Of a stretch of DNA of 64,000 nt, positions 33,375 to 42,207 are shown one piece after another. This DNA is from LMUY01 sp965199005 (GTDB lineage Bacteria > Pseudomonadota > Alphaproteobacteria > Acetobacterales > Acetobacteraceae). Within the stretch, counting starts at the first letter, position 1; each line of letters begins with the position of its first letter. The translations under genes and the position numbers were made by a program. Where the stretch lies: contig CBDAQK010000006.1 of NCBI GenBank assembly GCA_965199005.1, forward strand, positions 2,170,001-2,234,000. Reading direction: 5' to 3'. Under the pieces are notes generated by a model. It had not been told where the DNA came from. It saw only the letters and a list, made by a program, of their open reading frames with translations, and did not search any database.

Positions 33375-34654
33375 CAGCGTTTGCTGCCGATCGCGCCGTA
33401 GACGAGAATCAGTACGAGGATGGGGAGGTTCTTGAGCAGGGGACCGAGCGGGTCCAGCCACAGGCCCGGCACCGCCAGGCCAATGACGAGCGTGTAGCCC
33501 GCCACGGCGACCAACTGCACCATCGTTGCCAGACGTGCCGTGCTATCGCCCAACACCAACCCGGCGATGCCAAAGTCGAGCATGCTGCTGCCGATCCGCA
33601 TGGGATCGGCCAAGGCGGGGGACAGGCCAAGAGCGCGGATGAGGTTTGCCGTGGCTGCCCCGCCGTAAGCCAGGCCCAGCAAGGCCGATGCGAGCCACAG
33701 GAGGACCAACACGGCCCTGATTGCGGAACCCATGAAGAATAGCCGCGCGTGCCACCGGTCTTGCACCTGGGCTGGGCGCTCGCGCAACGCCACGTCCAAC
33801 GCGCGTGGCTGGAAACCGATGGCGGCCTCGAAGCCCGCGCTGTCTCCCGCGTTGCCGGCGATCATCTGGACGAGGCTGTTGGTGGCAATTGGCCCGGCCC
33901 CCGCCAAATCGCCGAGGCGGCCGAGAAGCCGCATGACCGGCATGGGAACCGACAGAAACCGCGCCGTGCCGAAAGTGAGCCATGCGCGATAACGACGCAG
34001 CAATTCCCGCAGGTCGAGCGTCTCCGGGCCAACCGGCTCGATGGTCGCGTCGCGAAACCGCTCTTGCTCGCACGTGATGCGAACCGTTTGCGCGAGATCA
34101 CCCGCATGGATCGGGGTGAACGGAAAGTCTCCGCGGCCGGGGAGCGGAATGATCCAAGGCAGCCCGGCCATGCCCCGCATCAGGGACGTGCCGCCATAGC
34201 TCCCATCGCCGTAAACGAGGGACGGACGCAGGATCGTCCAAGCGATGCCCGCCCCGCGTAATGCCGCCTCGCCGCGCAGCTTGGATTGCGCATAATCCGT
34301 CTGCACGTCGGGCCGCGCACTGATGGCGGAGATCAGGACCACGCGGCTTACGCCGGCGGCCGTTGCGGCCGCGTAGAGCGCACGCGGCATGTCGACATGG
34401 ACAGCCTCCATCTCGCGTCCGCTCAAGATGCCCGCGGCATTCACGATGATGTCGGTGTTGCGGAGGTGGTGGACCCAAGCGGTGGCCTCGGTCATCCGCG
34501 CCAGGTTCATGTCCAGAAACCGCACTGCCGGAAAGGCGTCGTCCAGACCACCCGCCTTGCGGGTGATGGCCACCACCTCGTGGCCGTGCGCGGTCAGTTC
34601 AGCCAGGATATGGCGGCCGATGAACCCGCCAGCGCCGAGCAACATCACGCACAT
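33374..34654 (-). CDS. NAD(P)-binding SDR/NmrA-like protein with DoxX-like membrane tail
   Basis: A 426-residue fusion. Residues 1 to about 285 are an extended or atypical SDR domain: dinucleotide motif LLGAGGFIGRHIL, ILSGREMEAVH, and DYAQSKLRGEAAL carrying the Tyr-x-x-x-Lys pair. Residues about 300-426 contain four hydrophobic helices of the DoxX/SURF4-like kind (AVLVLLWLASALLGLAYGG and following). The protein should be held at the inner membrane with the dehydrogenase domain in the cytoplasm. ATG 34654 has GGGAG upstream; ATG 34645 is possible. DUF2269 follows with a four-base overlap. Confidence 0.87.
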   Translation of the reverse strand: MCVMLLGAGGFIGRHILAELTAHGHEVVAITRKAGGLDDAFPAVRFLDMNLARMTEATAWVHHLRNTDIIVNAAGILSGREMEAVHVDMPRALYAAATAAGVSRVVLISAISARPDVQTDYAQSKLRGEAALRGAGIAWTILRPSLVYGDGSYGGTSLMRGMAGLPWIIPLPGRGDFPFTPIHAGDLAQTVRITCEQERFRDATIEPVGPETLDLRELLRRYRAWLTFGTARFLSVPMPVMRLLGRLGDLAGAGPIATNSLVQMIAGNAGDSAGFEAAIGFQPRALDVALRERPAQVQDRWHARLFFMGSAIRAVLVLLWLASALLGLAYGGAATANLIRALGLSPALADPMRIGSSMLDFGIAGLVLGDSTARLATMVQLVAVAGYTLVIGLAVPGLWLDPLGPLLKNLPILVLILVYGAIGSKR

Positions 34655-34691
34655 GGATCGCAGCACTCCCGGTCAGCACACCCCATGGCTG

Positions 34692-35573
34692 TTAAGATAA
34701 GGCCGCCTCGATCTCGGCACGGGAGGGAATGCTCTCCTGGCTGCCGCGCCGTGTGACGCTCAGCGACGCAGCAACATTGGCCCGGCGTAGCGCCACAGCG
34801 ACGCTCGCGCCGCGGTCCAGCGCGGCGGCGAAGACGCCGATGAAGCAATCGCCCGCGGCCGTCGCGTCGACCGCCTGCACCTGGAGTGCCGGCATGTCGA
34901 TCACCTCGCCAGGGATGGCGGCGGACACACCATGTGCGCCCCGCGTGCCGACGATGCTGACACCCAATGTGTCGCGTAGCGCGGCCGGCTCGGCGGGGAC
35001 ACCGAGCTGCTCGCCCAGCCAGGCCGCCTCCTCCGCATTGACCACAAGCCAATCCACCATCCGCAGCGCGTCATGCGCCAGGGGGCCGACCGGGGCGAGG
35101 TTAAGCACGATGCGGGCGCCCCTCGCCCGGGCCCGGCGGATCAACGCGGCATTCTCATCCGCGGACACCTCCATCTGCAGCAGCAGCGTCATGCCCGGGC
35201 CAAAATCGGCATCCGCCACCTGTGCGGCCTCTGCCAGCAGGTTCGCGCCGCTGGCGACCGCGATCTGGTTTTGGCCGGACGGCTCGACGCAAATCGCGGC
35301 ACTTCCGGTCAGCGCCGCGCGCCTCGCCACGCGGGAAAGGTCGACGCCGGCGGCGCGCAGCCCGGCCAATACCGGCTCCGCCGCGCTATCCTCGCCGACG
35401 GCCCCGGCCATCGCCACAACCGCCCCATCCCGGGCTGCCGCCAGCGCCTGGTTCCCACCCTTGCCGCCTGGCTGCACCAGCGCCGAGCGGCCGATCACCG
35501 TGTGGCCGGGGCGGGGCAGCTCATCCAGTTGGTAGATGGTGTCGAGGTTGAGGCTGCCGAACACCAGGATCAT
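34692..35573 (-). CDS. rbsK: Ribokinase-family sugar kinase
   Basis: A 293-residue PfkB-fold kinase most like ribokinase. Visible are the opening MILVFGSLNLDTIYQLDELP, the first PfkB signature with GGKGGNQALAAARDGA, and the catalytic second signature VDATAAGDCFIG with the base Asp. It should phosphorylate ribose or a similar pentose or nucleoside with ATP. ATG 35573 overlaps the thyX stop (ATGA), so it is co-translated with a thymidylate synthase, suggesting a nucleotide-related or salvage role, although no ribose transporter is near. Confidence 0.9.
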   Translation of the reverse strand: MILVFGSLNLDTIYQLDELPRPGHTVIGRSALVQPGGKGGNQALAAARDGAVVAMAGAVGEDSAAEPVLAGLRAAGVDLSRVARRAALTGSAAICVEPSGQNQIAVASGANLLAEAAQVADADFGPGMTLLLQMEVSADENAALIRRARARGARIVLNLAPVGPLAHDALRMVDWLVVNAEEAAWLGEQLGVPAEPAALRDTLGVSIVGTRGAHGVSAAIPGEVIDMPALQVQAVDATAAGDCFIGVFAAALDRGASVAVALRRANVAASLSVTRRGSQESIPSRAEIEAALS

Positions 35574-36487
35574 CGCAGCGCGGCTTCCATCTCCGCCCAT
35601 TCCCGCTTGCTCAGGCCACTGCCGGGCTGCTCGACCACCTCGCCAGCCAAGCGCCGGCGCAGCACCGCCAGCATGCCGGCTGAGAAAGTGACGGCGCCAA
35701 GGCGGTAATCGTGGAAGGCTGCGGCACAGGCGGGCACCCAGGCCTCCAGCGACTGCATCATCACGTCGGCATAGGCGCGGATTTCATACTGCGCATGCGC
35801 ATCGGCCCGCAGCGACAGGAAGCCGAGCAGATTGTGCAGATCGGTCTTCCAATACCATTGCGTGTAGGTGTTGAGCGTCAGGTTCATCCGGGCCAACTCG
35901 CGGGCCAGCCCTTGGCGTGCCGGGTCGGCGGCGTCTTCGTTCAGCATCCAGGCATAATGGTCGTATGCCCGCCCGGCATCGCTGCGCAGCAGGTCCAACA
36001 CCATCGCGGCCTCCTCGCCCTCCAGCACCGCGCCACGGCCCTGGCGGTTGGCCGCGGATTGCGCGGCCAGGTGTTCGGGGGACGGGATGTAGAACTCCCG
36101 GTCCATGACGGAGTAGCGGGCGGAATACTCGTTCACGTTGGCGGTGCGGTGGCGAATCCATTGCCGTGCCACGAAGATCGGCAGCTTCACGTGGTACTTG
36201 ATCTCGCACATCTCGAACGGGGTGGAGTGGCGGTGCCGCATCAAATACCGGATCAGGCCGGCATCCTCGCTGACGCGCTTGGTGCCCCGCCCATAGGAGA
36301 CCCGGGCCGCCTGCACCACGGCCGCATCGTCCCCCATATAGTCGACTACGCGGATGAAGCCGTGATCCAGCACGGGGGTGGCATGGTACAGCAGGGCCTC
36401 CAGCGCGGGAACGGTGGCGCGCAGGGTGGGGGCGGAGGTCGAACGCAGCTCGGCAATGGCCGCGTCCTGGTCGGTGGATATTGCCAT
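35570..36487 (-). CDS. thyX: FAD-dependent thymidylate synthase
   Basis: Makes dTMP from dUMP using methylene-tetrahydrofolate, FAD and NADPH. The 305-residue protein carries the ThyX motif RHRTANVNEYSAR at residues 112-124 and the preceding MRHRHSTPFEMCEIKYHVKL block. It is somewhat longer than the 220-250 residues common in the family because of N- and C-terminal extensions, as in other alphaproteobacterial ThyX. It heads a two-gene unit with the ribokinase. Having ThyX predicts that the cell may lack ThyA and classical DHFR dependence; neither is in the window. Confidence 0.95.
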   Translation of the reverse strand: MAISTDQDAAIAELRSTSAPTLRATVPALEALLYHATPVLDHGFIRVVDYMGDDAAVVQAARVSYGRGTKRVSEDAGLIRYLMRHRHSTPFEMCEIKYHVKLPIFVARQWIRHRTANVNEYSARYSVMDREFYIPSPEHLAAQSAANRQGRGAVLEGEEAAMVLDLLRSDAGRAYDHYAWMLNEDAADPARQGLARELARMNLTLNTYTQWYWKTDLHNLLGFLSLRADAHAQYEIRAYADVMMQSLEAWVPACAAAFHDYRLGAVTFSAGMLAVLRRRLAGEVVEQPGSGLSKREWAEMEAALR

Positions 36488-36869
36488 GAACGACCCCTAC
36501 CATTCGGCGGCGACTTCGCCTATATAGCGTGGGCTGGCTTGCCAGATATGGCGATAAACGATGCGTGGAATAATCGTTGTGGACCCGGGGGCAGTACTCG
36601 GCGTCTCCACCATCACCTCGATGGATTATGGGGACGAAATAGGCTCGACACGCGTGGTAAAGACGTATTTTTCGCTCGGCATTGTACCGCCGTCATCGGG
36701 CTCTATTACAAATGCCAATGACAATCATGAGGCATTCGCAGTCGCAGCGTAAGTTGCGATAGACGCGGTTCGGGGGGCACCGGGCAACAGAAGCCCCCCA
36801 CTTCTCCCCAACCTTGCAACTTGTCCATCGAAACCTGACATGCTGGGTCAGACAACGGGAGAGGTGGAT
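36488..36869. other. Divergent intergenic region upstream of thyX and a luciferase-like gene
   Basis: A 382-base region between divergent genes, so it should hold both promoters. It includes a GC hairpin, GGGGGGC (36772-36778) with GCCCCCC (36793-36799), and a locally AT-richer stretch around 36660-36730. A 63-codon plus-strand frame at 36561-36752 has no ribosome site and no recognisable protein features. No RNA gene recognised. Confidence 0.5.
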
Positions 36870-37877
36870 ATGCAAGCGATCTCGGTGCTCGATCTGGCAC
36901 CAGTCCCCAAGGGTTTCGGCCCGGCGGACGCTCTCCACAACACGCTCGACCTGGCGCAGCACGCGGAGCGCTGGGGCTATCGCCGGTATTGGCTGGCGGA
37001 GCACCACAACATGATCGGGATCGCCAGCGCGGCCACAGCCGTCACCGTGGGCTACGTCGCTGGCGGCACCCACCGAATCCGCGTCGGCGCGGGTGGCATC
37101 ATGTTGCCGAACCACTCGCCGCTGGTCATCGCCGAACAATTTGGCACGCTGGAGACGCTCTATCCTGGCCGCATCGACCTCGGGCTGGGGCGCGCGCCGG
37201 GTTCGGACGGCTACACCCAGCGCGCCCTGCGCCGGGACCCCGAATCGGCGGAGCATTTTCCACAAGACGTGATGGAGTTGCAGGCACTGCTCGGCCCGGT
37301 CGCCCCGGGGCAACGCGTTCAGGCCGTGCCGGGCACTGGCACCCAGGTGCCGCTGTGGATACTCGGCTCCTCGCTGTTTGGCGCCCAGGTCGCGGCGCAT
37401 TTCGGCCTGCCGTACGCCTTCGCCTCGCATTTTGCGCCCGACGCGTTGATGCAGGCGCTGCAGGTTTACCGCGACCGCTTCCGCCCCTCCGCCCAACTCG
37501 CCCAGCCCTACGCCATGGTCGGCGTCAACGTCATCGCCGCCGACACGGATGCGGCGGCGCGGCGCCTGTTCACCTCGCCGCAGCAGAGCTTCACCAACAT
37601 CTTCCGCGGCACCCGAGGCAAGTTGCTGCCGCCGATCGACGATATCGAGACATATTGGTCGCCGGGCGAGAAGGCCCAGGCGATGGGCATGCTCGCCTGC
37701 TCCTTCGTGGGAGCCCCGGCGACGGTCCGCGAAAGCCTCGCCGAGTTCCTGGCGGAAACGCAGGCCGACGAGATCATGGTTGCCGCCGCCATCTACGACC
37801 ACCGGGCCCGGCTGCGCTCCTATGAATTGCTCGCGGAATTGGCGCCGGCCCTGATCCGCCAAGAGGCGCTGGCGTGA
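36870..37877 (+). CDS. Luciferase-like FMN oxidoreductase (MsnO8 type)
   Basis: A 335-residue TIM-barrel flavin oxidoreductase of the bacterial luciferase superfamily, single-component MsnO8/LuxA-like group. Blocks are RYWLAEHHNM, IRVGAGGIMLPNHSPLVIAE, GRIDLGLGRAPGSDG and LWILGSSLFGAQVA. ATG 36870 follows GGAGAGGTGG closely and gives MQAISVLDLAPVPKG, the normal family opening. Its end overlaps the next gene (GTGA). The substrate is unknown; members of this group are common single-gene oxidoreductases. Confidence 0.9.
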   Translation: MQAISVLDLAPVPKGFGPADALHNTLDLAQHAERWGYRRYWLAEHHNMIGIASAATAVTVGYVAGGTHRIRVGAGGIMLPNHSPLVIAEQFGTLETLYPGRIDLGLGRAPGSDGYTQRALRRDPESAEHFPQDVMELQALLGPVAPGQRVQAVPGTGTQVPLWILGSSLFGAQVAAHFGLPYAFASHFAPDALMQALQVYRDRFRPSAQLAQPYAMVGVNVIAADTDAAARRLFTSPQQSFTNIFRGTRGKLLPPIDDIETYWSPGEKAQAMGMLACSFVGAPATVRESLAEFLAETQADEIMVAAAIYDHRARLRSYELLAELAPALIRQEALA

Positions 37878-38521
37878 CGGACGCGGTTCCTCCGGACAGC
37901 AAACTCACCACCACGAAGAAACGGTGGGCAGAGCAGGGCCGGTTCCTGACAGGCCACGCGCGGGAGGCGGACCGGCTGCCACCGGGCCAACACCTCGTGA
38001 AAGACTGGCCTGTGCTCGACCTCGGCGTTCATCCGAACATCGACACGGCGCGGTGGTCCCTGCGTCTGTTCGGCGCCGTGAAGGAAGCGATGACGTGGGA
38101 CTGGGCCGCCTTCCGCGCGCAGGAGCAGGTGCGCGAGGTGACGGACATCCACTGCGTCACAACCTGGTCGCGTTTCGACAATGCATGGGAGGGCGTTTCC
38201 ACGCGCACCGTGCTCGACGCGGTGCGGCCGTTGGAAACCGCCGCTTTTGTCGTGCTGCACAGCCATGATGGCTACACGACCAATCTGCCGCTGGCCGATT
38301 TCGCCGCCGAGGACGCGATCCTGGCGCACTCCTGGAACGGCCAGCCGCTGACCGCCGCCCATGGCGGCCCGGTCCGCCTGATCGTGCCGCATTTGTATTT
38401 GTGGAAGAGCGCCAAATGGCTGCAGCGGATTGAGTTCGCGGCCGGCGACAAGCCGGGCTTCTGGGAAACGCGCGGCTACCACGACCGCGGCGATCCTTGG
38501 CAGGAACAGCGCTACGCGTAG
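37874..38521 (+). CDS. Sulfite oxidase-like molybdopterin oxidoreductase
   Basis: A 215-residue protein with the sulfite-oxidase/YedY catalytic-domain fold. The Mo-ligating cysteine is in VTDIHCVTTWSRFD, and LPLADFAAEDAILAHSWNGQ with GGPVRLIVPHLYLWKSAKWL are standard blocks. There is no Tat or Sec signal peptide, so unlike YedY/MsrP it should be cytoplasmic or have a different partner; no heme membrane subunit is nearby. The start is GTG 37874 overlapping the luciferase-like gene's stop, which suggests the two oxidoreductases work together or at least are co-expressed. Confidence 0.88.
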   Translation: MTDAVPPDSKLTTTKKRWAEQGRFLTGHAREADRLPPGQHLVKDWPVLDLGVHPNIDTARWSLRLFGAVKEAMTWDWAAFRAQEQVREVTDIHCVTTWSRFDNAWEGVSTRTVLDAVRPLETAAFVVLHSHDGYTTNLPLADFAAEDAILAHSWNGQPLTAAHGGPVRLIVPHLYLWKSAKWLQRIEFAAGDKPGFWETRGYHDRGDPWQEQRYA

Positions 38522-38533
38522 GGCTGGACCTGC

Positions 38534-39373
38534 TCAGTTCCGGTCCGGGCCTGCCTCCAGCAACGCCAGATTTTGTTCCGCCAGGTCACTCGTCGCCGTG
38601 TCCGGGGCCAGCGCCTCGGCCTGCACCCAGTCCTGGTGGGCGCCAACGCGGTCACCGCGGCGTTGCCGCAGAATGCCACGCTCGAGATAAGCCTCCGGGT
38701 TCTCCGGGTCCCTCGCCAAAGCGCGGTCCACATCGTCCTGCGCTAGATCCAGATGCCCGCCGTGACGCCAGGCCGCCGCGCGCAGCACCAGGGCATCCGC
38801 CCGCTTGGGATCCAGCTCCAGCGCGTGGCTCAGATCGTCGACCGCATCCTCGTAGTGCCCCAACGTGCCAGACGCCACGGAGCGGTCGATCAGCAAATCG
38901 ACGTCGTCGGGCGACAGACTCAGCGCCAGGGTCGCGGCGGCCAGCGCACGGGCAGGTTCACCGGCCATTAGCCAGGCCTGGTCCGCCTGGCCGTACACGC
39001 TGGCACGTGCCAAATCGGGTGCCTTGCTCTTGGCCGCAATCTTCTCCAGCATCTCGGCACCGGTCTGCACGTCGCCCAGTTGCACCTGCGCCAGCGCGAA
39101 GCAATGATCCGCTGCCTCGCCGCCGCCCGTGGCCTGCCAGGCATCGGCAAAGGTATTGGCGCCCTCCGGGTCGCTCGCCAGCATCCCAAGGCACTTCTCG
39201 TAATCCGCGCCCTCGGCGATCCGCGGGGGAACCGGCGGAATCGGCAGCGTCTCGCCCGACTCCATATCGTCGGGCGACCCGATTTCGGACCCGCGCAGTT
39301 CCCATGCGGCACCTCCCGCTCCTGCGAGCAGCAATACGCCCGCCGCGATCAGCGCGATCCCTCGTCTCTTCAT
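38534..39373 (-). CDS. Membrane-anchored TPR protein
   Basis: A 279-residue protein with an N-terminal hydrophobic anchor or signal (RRGIALIAAGVLLLAGAGGA, residues 3-22) followed by tetratricopeptide-like repeats from about residue 80 to 275. The clearest are SGTLGHYEDAVDDLSHALEL, HLDLAQDDVDRALARDPENP and RGDRVGAHQDWVQAEALAP. It should lie in the periplasm or face it and bind other proteins. It converges on the sulfite-oxidase-like gene and is divergent from the SDR gene. No specific partner is indicated. Confidence 0.83.
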   Translation of the reverse strand: MKRRGIALIAAGVLLLAGAGGAAWELRGSEIGSPDDMESGETLPIPPVPPRIAEGADYEKCLGMLASDPEGANTFADAWQATGGGEAADHCFALAQVQLGDVQTGAEMLEKIAAKSKAPDLARASVYGQADQAWLMAGEPARALAAATLALSLSPDDVDLLIDRSVASGTLGHYEDAVDDLSHALELDPKRADALVLRAAAWRHGGHLDLAQDDVDRALARDPENPEAYLERGILRQRRGDRVGAHQDWVQAEALAPDTATSDLAEQNLALLEAGPDRN

Positions 39374-39433
39374 GATCGTGCTAGTCTACCCGCCAGCCGG
39401 TCCGCCGGGCAACTCAGTCGCATCAGCAGGGGC

Positions 39434-40288
39434 ATGCAGCTTCTCATCTTTGGTCTCGGCTACACTGGAACGGCACTTGCCAGGCAGGCTGCCGAAGCCT
39501 CGATCCCCGTCACGGTCGCCACGCGGCAGCCGGACGCCAGCGCACCGCCCGGCGTCCGGCTCGTCCCGTTCGACGAACCCGGCGCCGCCCTGGCCATCGC
39601 CACCCACCTGGTCGCGACTGCCGCGCCGGGTGACGCTGGCGATCCGGTGCTCGCCCGTCACCGTGCCGCCATCGCCTTGGCCCCATGCCTGCGCTGGATC
39701 GGCTATTTGTCGACCACCGGGGTCTATGGCGACCGTGGCGGCGCCTGGGTGGACGAGACCTCAGACCTTGCGCCCTCGGGCGAGCGGGGCCGCCGCCGGG
39801 TTGCAGCCGAGCAGGCTTGGCTGGCGACCCGTCCCGACCTGGCGGTGGATTGGTTTCGGCTGTCGGGCATTTATGGCCCGGGCCGTTCCGCGCTGGACGA
39901 CATCCGCGCCGGCCGCGCCCGCCGGGTCGACAAACCCGGCCATCTATTCAGCCGCATCCACCGCGACGACATCGCGGGCGCCCTGCTGGCAGCGATCCGG
40001 CAAACACCCGCCGCTGGCCCGCGCGTACTGCACGGTGCCGACGACGAACCCGCCGCCAGCGCCGATGTCGTTGCAGAGGCCGCCCGGCTCCTGGGAGAGC
40101 CCGTTCCACCGCTGACGCCCTTCGCCGTGGCGGAACCGGCGATGAGCTCGATGGCCCGCTCCTTTTGGGCCGACAACCGCCGGGTTCGCAGTGCCTGGAC
40201 GCAACAGGGGCTCGGCAGGACGTGGCAGTACCCGACCTACCGGGAAGGCTTGCGCGCCATCCTTGCCGCTGAACCGCTACCGGGTTAG
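39434..40288 (+). CDS. NAD(P)-dependent epimerase/dehydratase-like SDR (YeeZ type)
   Basis: A 284-residue extended SDR. It opens with the dinucleotide motif MQLLIFGLGYTGTALARQAA, has the YLSTTGVYGDRGGAWVDE active-site region with Thr and Tyr, and DWFRLSGIYGPGRSALDDIR and RIHRDDIAGALLAAI as in YeeZ-type epimerases. The fourth residue of the usual active-site Tyr-x-x-x-Lys is not Lys, as is common in this branch, so catalysis is uncertain. ATG 39434 is chosen because reading back to 39080 adds unrelated sequence. Its end overlaps the converging hydrolase gene by 12 bases. Confidence 0.85.
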   Translation: MQLLIFGLGYTGTALARQAAEASIPVTVATRQPDASAPPGVRLVPFDEPGAALAIATHLVATAAPGDAGDPVLARHRAAIALAPCLRWIGYLSTTGVYGDRGGAWVDETSDLAPSGERGRRRVAAEQAWLATRPDLAVDWFRLSGIYGPGRSALDDIRAGRARRVDKPGHLFSRIHRDDIAGALLAAIRQTPAAGPRVLHGADDEPAASADVVAEAARLLGEPVPPLTPFAVAEPAMSSMARSFWADNRRVRSAWTQQGLGRTWQYPTYREGLRAILAAEPLPG

Positions 40289-41020
40289 CAGCGGGGCCAA
40301 CACGCTGGCCAACAGCGCCAGATCGACAGGGCGGGACATCCGGTGTTCGCCGTCCTTGACCAGGTGGACCTGCACATCCGCAGACTCAAGCTGCGCGGCC
40401 AGCCGCAGCGACCCCTCCCAAGGCACATCGGGGTCGGCCTGGCCATGCAGCAGACGAACCGGGCAGGCGAGCGCAATCAGTCCACCGAGCAACAAGTGGT
40501 GCCGCCCGTCTTCGATCAGCGCCAGGGTGATCGGCGTGGGGTCGCCATAGGCGCTGGGCACCATCAGCACGCCGTCACGTTCCAGCGTGGCGCGCTCGGC
40601 GGGCATCATCGTCTCCCACATGAGCGTCTCCGTGAAATCCGGCGCCGCCGCCACGCCCACGAAGGCGGCCACCCGCCCCGGGCGCGACAAGGCGGCGAGC
40701 AGCCCGATCCAGCCCCCCATCGAGGAGCCGACCAGCACCAACGGCCCGTCCGTCAGCCCATCGATTGCGGCCAGCGCATCCGCGGCCCAGCGCCCGATGG
40801 TGCCGTCGGTAAATTCGCCGCCGCTTTCCCCATGGCCCGAATAGTCGAAAAGCAGCAGCCCCTGCCCGCGCTCCCGGCACAACGCCGTCAGGGCCTGCGC
40901 CTTGTCGCCGCGCATGTCGCTGCGGAACCCCGGCAGGAACACCACCGCCGGCGCGCGGCCTGGCAGGCGCTGCCAGGCGAGTTCGACGCCCTGCCCGTTA
41001 TCGATCCGCCCTCGTTCCAT
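40277..41020 (-). CDS. Alpha/beta hydrolase (palmitoyl-hydrolase-like)
   Basis: A 247-residue cytoplasmic alpha/beta hydrolase. The oxyanion and nucleophile regions are VVFLPGFRSDMRGDKA and VLVGSSMGGWIGLL (Ser in GSSMG), with the acid in LLHGQADPDVPWE and the His in KDGEHRMSRP. FDYSGHGESGGEF is typical of the ABHD10/serine aminopeptidase-like branch, so a thioesterase or esterase activity is likely. ATG 41020 has a strong GGGAGGGG ribosome site. It is divergent from the glycosyltransferase gene with 47 bases between starts. Confidence 0.88.
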   Translation of the reverse strand: MERGRIDNGQGVELAWQRLPGRAPAVVFLPGFRSDMRGDKAQALTALCRERGQGLLLFDYSGHGESGGEFTDGTIGRWAADALAAIDGLTDGPLVLVGSSMGGWIGLLAALSRPGRVAAFVGVAAAPDFTETLMWETMMPAERATLERDGVLMVPSAYGDPTPITLALIEDGRHHLLLGGLIALACPVRLLHGQADPDVPWEGSLRLAAQLESADVQVHLVKDGEHRMSRPVDLALLASVLAPLLTR

Positions 41021-41067
41021 TTCACCCCTCCCGCGCACCCCACCACTGGTGGTATAGCCCACGCGGC

Positions 41068-42207
41068 ATGACCGAAACCCTGTCCCTGACCATTCTGCAA
41101 GTCCTCCCCTCGTTGGAAACCGGCGGCGTGGAGCGTGGCACCGTGGAAATGGTGCAAGCGATCGTGCGCGCCGGGGGCTCCGCCCTGGTGGCGAGCGCCG
41201 GGGGGCGCCTGGTCTCCGCGGTCGAGCGGGCGGGGGGCACCCACATCATGCTGAAGCTGGCCTCGAAGAACCCGGCCCGCATCTGGCGGAATGCAGCGCG
41301 GCTCGCCTTCCTGATCCGCGCCGCCGACGTGGACATCGTACACGCCCGGTCCCGTGCGCCCGCCTGGTCCGCCTGGCTGGCCTGTCGCCGCACCGGGGCG
41401 CGGTTCGTGACCACTTGGCACGGCGTGTACAAGGAAAACGCGCCGGGCAAGCGCCGCTACAACGCCATCATGGCGCGCGGCGAGCGCATTATCGCCATCA
41501 GCCATTTCGTCGCCAGCCGGCTGAAGGCGCGGCACCAAATCGACCCTACCCGCCTGCGCATCATCCCGCGTGGCGTGGACACGACGGTTTTCGACCCGGC
41601 TGCCGTCACCGGCGAGCGCATGGCGCGGCTGGCCCGGGAGTGGCGGCTGCCGGATGGCTTGCCCATCATCATGCTGCCGGCCCGGCTGACCCGCTGGAAA
41701 GGTCACACCGTGATGCTGGAGGCCATGGCCAAGCTGGAGCGGCGCGACGTGGGACTGGTCATGGTCGGGGCGGAACAGGGGCGCGCCCGGTTCCGCCGCG
41801 AGTTGATCGCGCGCGCGGAGGTGCTGGGCATCGCCGACCGCCTGCGCCTGGTCGGCCATTGCGACGACATGCCCGCGGCCCTGATGCTGGCGGACGTGGT
41901 GGCCAATCCGTCGATCGAGCCGGAGCCGTTCGGCCGCACCGTGATCGAGGCGCAGGCGATGGGCCGCGCCGTGGTGGTCAGCGATGCAGGCGGCACGGCG
42001 GAGACCGTGGATCACGGCGTGACCGGCTGGCGCGTCAATCCGTCCGACCCGGGGGCGCTGGCAAACGCCATCGACGCCATCCTGCGCCTGTCCCCGGCCG
42101 AGCGGGCGGCGCTGGGGATACGCGCGCGCGCCAGCGTCTGCGCGCATTACACCACAGCCGCGATGCAACAAGCCACGTTGGAGGTGTACCGCGAGCTGGT
42201 GGCGTGA
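41068..42207 (+). CDS. Glycosyltransferase family 4
   Basis: A 379-residue GT-B-fold retaining glycosyltransferase. The N-terminal ILQVLPSLETGGVERGTVEM holds the usual GGVERG acceptor-side loop, and the C-terminal half has the donor-binding EPEPFGRTVIEAQAMGRAVV with the E-x7-E motif, then SDAGGTAETVDHGVTGW. It should add a sugar to a lipid-linked or lipopolysaccharide acceptor at the inner face of the membrane. The next gene is a GT9 heptosyltransferase with a GTGA overlap, so both probably take part in surface-glycan (likely LPS core) assembly. Confidence 0.92.
   Translation: MTETLSLTILQVLPSLETGGVERGTVEMVQAIVRAGGSALVASAGGRLVSAVERAGGTHIMLKLASKNPARIWRNAARLAFLIRAADVDIVHARSRAPAWSAWLACRRTGARFVTTWHGVYKENAPGKRRYNAIMARGERIIAISHFVASRLKARHQIDPTRLRIIPRGVDTTVFDPAAVTGERMARLAREWRLPDGLPIIMLPARLTRWKGHTVMLEAMAKLERRDVGLVMVGAEQGRARFRRELIARAEVLGIADRLRLVGHCDDMPAALMLADVVANPSIEPEPFGRTVIEAQAMGRAVVVSDAGGTAETVDHGVTGWRVNPSDPGALANAIDAILRLSPAERAALGIRARASVCAHYTTAAMQQATLEVYRELVA

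Noticed and set aside
36561..36752. 63-codon plus-strand frame upstream of the luciferase-like gene
   Set aside because: No ribosome site, no recognisable protein features; the area is a divergent promoter region.
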